Assembly: GCF_016802865.1 (NCBI RefSeq)
Contig: NZ_JAEVHM010000039.1
Location: forward strand, 1-38,492
Source of the DNA: Micromonospora parastrephiae
Lineage (GTDB): Bacteria > Actinomycetota > Actinomycetes > Mycobacteriales > Micromonosporaceae
DNA: 38,492 bases
Direction of reading: 5' to 3'
Part shown: positions 33,316-38,492 of the stretch, piece by piece
Position numbering within the stretch: position 1 is the stretch's first letter
Layout of the letters: each line of letters opens with the position of its first letter
Translations under genes and position numbers: made by a program
Notes under the pieces: generated by a model
Databases searched by the model: none
What the model was told of the DNA's origin: nothing
What the model saw: only the letters and a program-made list of their open reading frames with translations

Positions 33316-34036
33316 CCGCTGGCCGAGGTCGGTTCGGCGCGGCTTGCCAGGGCTCGTCGGGTGAGCGGTGGCACGGCCAGACCGGCAGCCGCGAGCAGGC
33401 CGGCCAGGGCCAGCCAACCGATCGGGCCACCGTCGAGGATCAGCCAGGTCAGTAGCGCCGGCCCCGCCGCGCGGGCCAGCCCGGCGAGCAGCGCGTCCGC
33501 CCCCTGGTAGGCGCCGAGGGCATCCGGGGCGGCGAGGTCGTAGGCCAGTGCAGCCCCGGATGCGCCGTGCCACAGATCGCCGACCGTGTAGATCACCGTC
33601 GCGCCCAGCAGCAGACCGACCGCCGCCGTGGTGGGCAGGACGGCGGTCGCGGCCCAGAGCGGCATCCCGGCCGCGAGCACCAGCCCGGCCCGGCGCATCG
33701 TCGCCGCCGCCGGCAGCGCGTGGCGGACACCGCGACTCAGCCGTACCGCGAACAGCACGGTGAGCAGCGTCGGGTCCGAGGGTCGCGGCGGTCGGCGAGC
33801 CCGCCGAGCGGCACGCTGGCGGTGAGCCCGACCAGTCCGGCGAGGGTCAACCCGAGCCCCACCTCGGTCGGGCTCAGCCCGACGACGCGCGTCAGGTAGA
33901 GCGCCGCGCCGGTCACCCACAGCCCGGTGCCGACGGTGTTGGCGAGAGTGGCCAGCGACAGGGTGCGCAGCCGACCGGGCGGCGGCAGCGGCGACAGAGA
34001 CCGCCAGCGGCCGCGAATGTCCGCCCGCGTGCCCAC
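33291..34036 (-). pseudogene. Remnant of an MFS transporter (internal deletion and frame break)
   Basis: Pieces of a major facilitator superfamily transporter in two frames. The N-terminal piece (GTG 34036 to about 33785) has two membrane segments and the loop motif between them: TLSLATLANTVGTGLWVTGAALYLTRVVGLSPTEVG and PLGGLADRRDPR. The C-terminal piece (about 33780 to 33291) has TVLFAVRLSRGV, RRAGLVLAAGMPLWA, VIYTVGDLWHGASG and GAYQGADALLAG, corresponding to the last third or so of the family. The middle, roughly 150 codons or more (about membrane segments 3-7), is missing and the two ends meet out of frame. The 3' end overlaps the zinc-finger gene by 25 bases. Pseudogene, unless the deletion is an assembly collapse. 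Confidence 0.75.
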
Positions 34037-34365
34037 CCTTCGACGCTAGGGCCGACGCACGCGCTTCGATGCCCCGTTCCGTGCGGCGCCCGTCACAGCT
34101 ACGCATGCGGCGACCGCCGCCTCTGCCTACCCCTCCAGCATCGACCGAAAATAGAACAGATGTACGACAACTTCGGCGGCTGCTCCCGAGGAGGTCAGGT
34201 CACCGGGCGACTCGTTCACGTCATCAGCTCGAAAGCGTCCGCCCGGGAACGCGTCGACCGCGCGACCTCCGTGCGACGCGGCGCACCGCCGAGGGGTGCG
34301 CCCACTCACCATCAGGTGATCAGAATGGGCTGGTGCGCCCGGGGAGGGCGGCCACCAGCAGGGGG
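34037..34365. other. Intergenic region upstream of the MFS remnant
   Basis: A 329-base stretch without a supported gene. It contains an SOS-box-like sequence at 34152-34167 and a short TCACC-ATCA-GGTGA hairpin near 34305-34318. It separates the MFS remnant from the 3' end of the cellulase gene. Confidence 0.45.
34152..34167. promoter_or_regulatory. SOS (LexA)-box-like sequence
   Basis: TAGAACAGATGTACGA matches the actinobacterial LexA consensus TCGAAC-N4-GTTCGA at 10 of 12 defined positions. It lies 116 bases upstream of the MFS remnant start. With two mismatches and no SOS gene nearby, I treat it as tentative. Confidence 0.25.
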
Positions 34366-36973
34366 TCAGGTCAGCGAGCAGGCTGCGCCGTTGACCGTGA
34401 TCAAGCCCGGGGTGGGATTGGCGCCGCCGGCGGTCGTCGCGTTGAAGCCGAACGTCACCGTGCCGCCGGGCGCGATCCTGGCGTTGTGCGACTCGTTGCG
34501 CGCGGTCACCGTCGCGCCGGACTGGGTGACCTTCGCCAGCCACGCCTCGCGGACCCGCTGGTCGCCGGTGAACGCGAAGCGCACGCTCCAGCCGTTGACG
34601 GCCGTGGCACCGGTGTTGCGGACGGTCAGCTGTGCGGTGAACCCGCTGCCGCCCTGCCAGGCGCCGTAGTTGGTGTAGCCCACCGAGCAGGTGGTGGCCG
34701 GCACCGCGCCGGCGTCACCCTGATCGGCCAGGAACGACGCGATCCACGCCAGCGCGGAGTTCCAGTTGATGGCCACCTCGTTGGTCGCGTACGAGTTGAT
34801 GTCGTCGACGTAGCAGAACTGCGGCGCGCAGCCGGCCAGCAACTGCGCCGCGAACGGGTCCTGCAGGGCGGCGTTCGCGCCACCGGCGAGGGAACCGTCG
34901 GGCGGGCGGGGCAGGCTCGGGTCGAGCTGGTGGCCGAAGATGCGGCTGTGCTGGTTCTGCGCCGCGTGCTCGCCCCAGCCGGTGACGTAGGAGATGTTCA
35001 GGGCGTTGCGACCGAAGATGTAGTCCATCGCCTGCGCCGCGCCGTCGCGGTAGGCGGGGTTCCGGGTCAGGTCGAAGGCGGTGGCCAGCACCACGGCGTT
35101 GTTGATGATGTTGCTGTTGCCACCCCAGAAGTAGCTGTTGGCGTCTCCAGGCATCGGCAGTCCGTACGCCTGGCGGCGCAGCTCGGCGAGGTACGCGTCG
35201 GCGGCGGCGGTGACCGAGGCGCGTACGCGGGCCAGCTCGGCGGCGGGCAGCCCGTTCGGCACGGTGGCCAGGTCGAGGCGGCCCAGCGCCGCGACGCTCT
35301 GCCAGCCGAAGCCCCGCGGGTCGAACACGTTGCCGGTGTGGTGCGGCGAGGCCGTCAGGTCGGCCAGGTAGGTCTGCGCCCCGGTGCTGAGGTACAGCTC
35401 GGCCGCCGCCCAGTAGAACTCGTCGGTGACGTTGGTGTCGTCGTACGCGCGCCGCCGGTGCTGTCGGCCGGGCTGGCGTACACCGCGGGGTGGGCCTTCG
35501 CCGCGGCGTAGGCGGTGGTCGCCGCGGTGGCGCAGCGGGAGGCGAACGCCGCGTCGTACGGCGCGTAGAGCCTCGCGCACTGGGCGGCGGTGGCGGCCAG
35601 GTTGAGGGTGGCCGCGGTCGACGGCGGGTGCAGCTCGCGCGGCTGCGGGTCCTCGTGCGGGGCGAGCGGCAGCCCGGTCCAGTTCTGGTCGTGGATCTTG
35701 TGGTGGACCATGCCGGCGAGCGGCTTGCCGGCCGGCACCTGCATGCGCAGCAGGAACTCCAGCTCCCAGCGGGCCTCGTCGAGGATGTCCGGCACACCGT
35801 TGTCACGTTCGGGCACCCGCAGGGTGCGTCGGCGAGTCCGGCGCCGCCGTCGGCGGTGGACGCCGTCTTGGTCCGCTCGAAGGTGTTCAACAGTTGGTAG
35901 GTGGCGATGCCGCCGTTGACCACGTACTTGCCGTGGTCGCCGGCGTCGTACCAGCCGCCGCGCACGTCCAGCGAGTAGTCGCAGACACCCGGCTGGCAGG
36001 GCACGTTGGTGTCGCCCTTGTTGGGTGCCACGCCGAGGTGCCCGGCGGGGCGGGCGTACTCGTCGCCGATCAGGTCCCCGTCGATGGCGATGCCGCTGCG
36101 CTGGGCGTAGAAGAACTGCAGCGAGTCGGAGCGCAGCTGGTCGTAGAGGGTGCCGGAGATGTCGAACGGGTGGCTGGTCTCGCCGTCGACGGTGAGCGTC
36201 AGCCCGGTGCCCGGGGTGCGGTAGCTGGAGAAGTCGACGGTCTGCACGTTCTGCCCGGAGGCGGCGTCGACACCGCGCGCGGTGGTGGTGCCGCTGGCCA
36301 CGACGGCGCCGGCGCCCGATCGCAGCTGCCAGGGCAGCGGCTCGGTGGCCTCGGTGACCACGGTGGCGTTCTTCGGCCCGCCGGGCAGGTAGCCGACCTG
36401 GTTGACGCGCACCCGTGGGCCGGTGTCCGGCTCGTACGGCTCGGGCGGCTCGCCGCCGCGCAGCGAGACGTCGTCGAGGCAGACGGTCTGCGTCTCGGGG
36501 GAGCCGCCGACCTGGAAGATCAGTTGGGCGTTCTGGTTGTCGTCGGGGACGGTGAAGGTCTGCTCGACGCGCTGGGCGGTGGCGGTGGCGGTGGCGTCGA
36601 CGGCGGCGTACGTGGTGTACGGGGCGCTGCCGAGCTGGAGCACGGCCTTGACGGCGGTGCCGGGTGTGGCGGAGACGGCGAAGCCGAGGGTGTACTCGGC
36701 GCCGGCGACCAGCGGTACTCCGTCCTGGCCGATGCCGGCGTCCCACGGGTTGGCGAGCCCACCCGCGACGGTGGCGCAGAGCCGCCCGTCGGTGACCGCG
36801 AGCGCGCCGGTGCCGAAGGAGAACCAGGGGCTCACGCCCGCGCTGAAGTCGCCGTTGTCGATCTGCTCGGGGGCGTCCGGTGGTGGGTCGGCGTGGGCCG
36901 CGCCGGCGCCTGCGCCGGTGAGGGCCAGGGCAGTCGCCGCGGCCAGCAGGAGGCGGCGTGGGGGTGTCGTCAC
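34366..36973 (-). CDS. Secreted modular GH9 cellulase, CBM4 - Ig-like - GH9 - CBM2 (two frameshifts)
   Basis: Endoglucanase-type glycoside hydrolase. Signal peptide 1-28 (AHA|DPPP); CBM4/9-like module about 35-172 ([14 protein letters not shown] ... TVCLDDVSL); Ig-like CelD_N domain about 187-272 ([20 protein letters not shown]); GH9 catalytic domain with the Asp motif [23 protein letters not shown] region and the acid Glu in [14 protein letters not shown]-terminal CBM2 (last 105 residues, [21 protein letters not shown]). The frame breaks twice, near 35827 and 35451, each repaired by one added G on the coding strand; 2608 plus 2 bases gives 870 codons. GTG 36973 follows AAGGA. A CebR operator lies 47 bases upstream. 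Confidence 0.9.
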
Positions 36974-37019
36974 GGGGAGTCCTTCCGGGACGGAATGGGG
37001 ACGGTGGCGGTGGCGCACC

Positions 37020-37033
37020 TGGGAGCGCTCCCA
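37020..37033. promoter_or_regulatory. CebR operator upstream of the cellulase
   Basis: TGGGAGCGCTCCCA is exactly the 14-base palindrome bound by CebR, the LacI-family cellulose-utilisation repressor of Streptomyces, released by cellobiose. Two more bases pair on each side (CC/GG, 37018-37035). It lies 47 bases before the GTG of the GH9 gene. Confidence 0.92.
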
Positions 37034-37232
37034 GGTATCGGCTCGATGTTTCCAGTGGCGGCACGTCCTGTCAATTGATCTGACTGGATGGGTTCTGGCG
37101 TCCGACGAGGGCGACCGGCGCGTCCGGCGCGTACCGCGACGCCTTGGTGCGGACGTGAGATTGACCGCGCCACGCCCCGTCGTCCTGATCTCCTAGAGAC
37201 AACTGCGCCCTTCGCCTGGCAGGCTGCCTCCC

Positions 37233-37958
37233 ATGACCCTGAAGCTGCGTTCCGTGGGAACGAGCGACCGTGGGCTGATCCGCAGCGGAAACCAGGACGC
37301 CCTGCACGCCGGGACCTGGCTCGTCGCCGTCGCCGACGGCATGGGCGGAATGGCCGCCGGCGACCTGGCCAGCGCGCTCACCATCGACGCGGTCGCTCCG
37401 CTGGACGTGGAGACGCCCGAGGACGCCCTGGTGGCCGCGCTCCAGGGCGGCATAGCCGTGGCCACCGCGCGGATCCGACAGGCGGTCGCCGAGGATCCCG
37501 AGCGTCAGGGCATGGGCACCACACTGACCGCCCTGCTCTTCGCCCGTACCGGCAGCTGCCTGGCCCTGGCCCACGTCGGCGACTCGCGGGCCTACCTGTT
37601 CCGCGAGGGCGTGCTCAAGCAGGTCACCCGGGACGACACCTTCGTCCAGTTGCTGGTGGACCAGGGCGTGATCACCGCGGACCAGGCCAGCAGCCATCCG
37701 CGCCGGGCGGTCGTCACCCAGGCGTTGCAGGGCGAGGACGTGTCCCCCTCGTACGCGACGATGGTGCCCCGCGCCGGCGACCGGTGGCTGCTGTGCAGCG
37801 ACGGCCTCTCCAACGTGGTCCGTCCGGACACCCTCGCCGAGGTGCTCAGCGACCACCCGGACCGGGCGGCCTGCGCGGGCAAGCTCATCGACCTGGCGCT
37901 GCACGCCGGCGCACCGGACAACGTCACCGTGGTGGTGGCCGACGTGGTGGAGGAGTGA
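37233..37958 (+). CDS. PP2C-family serine/threonine protein phosphatase
   Basis: A 241-residue Mg/Mn-dependent phosphatase of the bacterial PP2C (Stp/PstP) type. Metal-binding motifs are present: SDRGLIRSGNQD (with the first Asp), VAVADGMGGMAAGD, MGTTLTALL, AHVGDSRAYLFREG, LLCSDGLSNVV and GAPDNVTVVVAD. It would reverse Hanks-type kinase phosphorylation in the cytoplasm. Unlike PstP it has no membrane segment or extracellular part, and no kinase gene is adjacent. Confidence 0.92.
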   Translation: MTLKLRSVGTSDRGLIRSGNQDALHAGTWLVAVADGMGGMAAGDLASALTIDAVAPLDVETPEDALVAALQGGIAVATARIRQAVAEDPERQGMGTTLTALLFARTGSCLALAHVGDSRAYLFREGVLKQVTRDDTFVQLLVDQGVITADQASSHPRRAVVTQALQGEDVSPSYATMVPRAGDRWLLCSDGLSNVVRPDTLAEVLSDHPDRAACAGKLIDLALHAGAPDNVTVVVADVVEE

Positions 37959-37975
37959 CCGGCGCTCAGCGCCGG
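37959..37975. terminator. Hairpin between convergent phosphatase and hrpB
   Basis: CCGGCGCT-C-AGCGCCGG is a perfect 8-base inverted repeat (realistically a 6-bp stem with a 5-base loop) that starts just after the phosphatase stop and covers the hrpB stop. It lacks a T-run. Confidence 0.4.
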
Positions 37976-38492
37976 CGCGGCGTGACCCGCCGGGTGGGCG
38001 TCGCGGTGCCCGGGTCCTCCGGCCACGGGTGCCGCGGATAGCGACCGCGTAGCTCCGAGCGCACCTGCGGGTAGCCGGTGCGCCAGAACGACGCCAGGTC
38101 GGCGGTGACCGCCACCGGCCGCCCGGCGGGGGAGAGCAGGTGCAGCAGCACCGGCACCCGACCGTCGGCGATGCGCGGAGCCGCCGGCCAACCGAACGTC
38201 TCCTGGAGTTTCACCGCCAGCACCGGCGCCGCCGGATCGGTGTAGTCGACCCGGATCCGTGAACCGCTGGGCACCTCGATGCGCTCGGGGGCCAGCTCGT
38301 CCAGCCGGGCGGCCTGCCGCCAGGGCAGCAGCCGGCGCAGCGCCGAGGCCACGTCCACCCGGGCCAGGTCGGCGCGGCGTCGGGCGGTGGCCATGAACCG
38401 CTGGGCACCTCGATGCGCTCGGGGGCCAGCTCGTCCAGCCGGGCGGCCTGCCGCCAGGGCAGCAGCCGGCGCAGCGCCGAGGCCACGTCCAC
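37966..38492 (-). CDS. hrpB: ATP-dependent helicase HrpB, C-terminal part (partial, frame interrupted)
   Basis: Only the end of the gene is in the window. The continuous frame up to 38394 reads a typical HrpB C-terminal domain: LDELAPERIEVPSGSRIRVDYTDP, VLAVKLQETFGW, GRVPVLLHLLSPAGRPVAVTADLASFW and RGRYPRHPWPEDP. HrpB is a DEAH-box RNA helicase of uncertain role, related to HrpA earlier in the window. An exact 99-base duplication (38260-38358 and 38394-38492, offset 134 bases) shifts the frame, so the N-terminal side as shown cannot be translated through. The duplication is probably an assembly artefact. Confidence 0.82.
   Translation of the reverse strand, partial: GRGLGAAPAAALAAGRPAGRAGPRAHRGAQRFMATARRRADLARVDVASALRRLLPWRQAARLDELAPERIEVPSGSRIRVDYTDPAAPVLAVKLQETFGWPAAPRIADGRVPVLLHLLSPAGRPVAVTADLASFWRTGYPQVRSELRGRYPRHPWPEDPGTATPTRRVTPRRR
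38260..38492. repeat. Exact 99-base direct repeat at the window end
   Basis: Bases 38260-38358 recur exactly at 38394-38492, separated by 35 unique bases. The copy may continue past the window edge. The offset of 134 bases is not a multiple of three, so the second copy breaks the hrpB frame. Confidence 0.9.

Noticed and set aside
34127..34543. A 138-codon minus-strand frame overlapping the end of the cellulase
   Set aside because: It is mostly a frame shadow of the CBM2 region, with no ribosome site or recognisable domain.

Overview
The window looks like a chromosomal segment of a filamentous actinomycete, most likely Micromonosporaceae (Micromonospora or a close relative). The clues are very high GC, strong third-position G/C bias, frequent GTG starts, a LysR gene divergent from sdhCAB, an IdeR/DmdR iron box, a CebR-type operator at a cellulase, and class F sortase, DUF559 and mycobacterial-type MhuD genes. 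The genus is inferred from overall character, not from a marker gene. I see no rRNA, tRNA, CRISPR array, transposase or phage gene.

Layout. 1-4570: succinate dehydrogenase operon sdhC-sdhA-sdhB (minus strand, sdhB frameshifted) with a divergent LysR regulator and a palindrome between them. 4737-10742: stand-alone dTDP-glucose 4,6-dehydratase, the large RNA helicase HrpA, a small cytidine-deaminase-type protein and a YciI protein. 10902-14963: iron-regulated siderophore uptake operon (two FecCD permeases, ATPase, binding lipoprotein) under an IdeR box. 14964-16890: a DUF559 nuclease-fold gene bracketed by two long palindromes of one family, then an unrecognised gene with a palindromic upstream site. 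16983-20271: DUF3516 helicase and trmB. 20405-21842: a secreted membrane-anchored protein paired with a class F sortase. 21911-23078: a fluoroacetate-dehalogenase-like hydrolase bracketed by two palindromes of a second family. 23090-25181: probable operon PAC2 protein - exonuclease III - MhuD-like haem oxygenase. 25604-28371: lysozyme-like protein, a 48-residue protein, an EcsC protein and a convergent SGNH lipoprotein. 28723-33315: small membrane protein, succinate-semialdehyde dehydrogenase, F420-type oxidoreductase (frameshifted), and a CPA1 Na+/H+ antiporter coupled to a UBP-type zinc finger. 33291-34036: wreck of an MFS transporter. 34366-37035: modular GH9 cellulase (two frameshifts) under a CebR operator. 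37233-end: PP2C phosphatase and the C-terminal end of HrpB, broken by an exact 99-base repeat.

How the genes work together. Iron supply is the clearest theme: an IdeR-controlled siderophore importer and, 8 kb away, a haem-degrading MhuD-type enzyme. Cellulose use is represented by the CebR-controlled GH9 enzyme. Most other genes are housekeeping (sdh, helicases, trmB, exonuclease III).

Two cautions. sdhB, the oxidoreductase and the cellulase (twice) each lack exactly one base, always a G of a GC-rich coding-strand stretch. This looks more like a sequencing or consensus error than real gene decay. The right end carries a 99-base duplication that may be an assembly artefact. The best candidate for something under-described is the set of two unrelated palindrome families, each present as a pair around a single minus-strand gene; the DUF559 gene also has a DnaA-box-like site just upstream.
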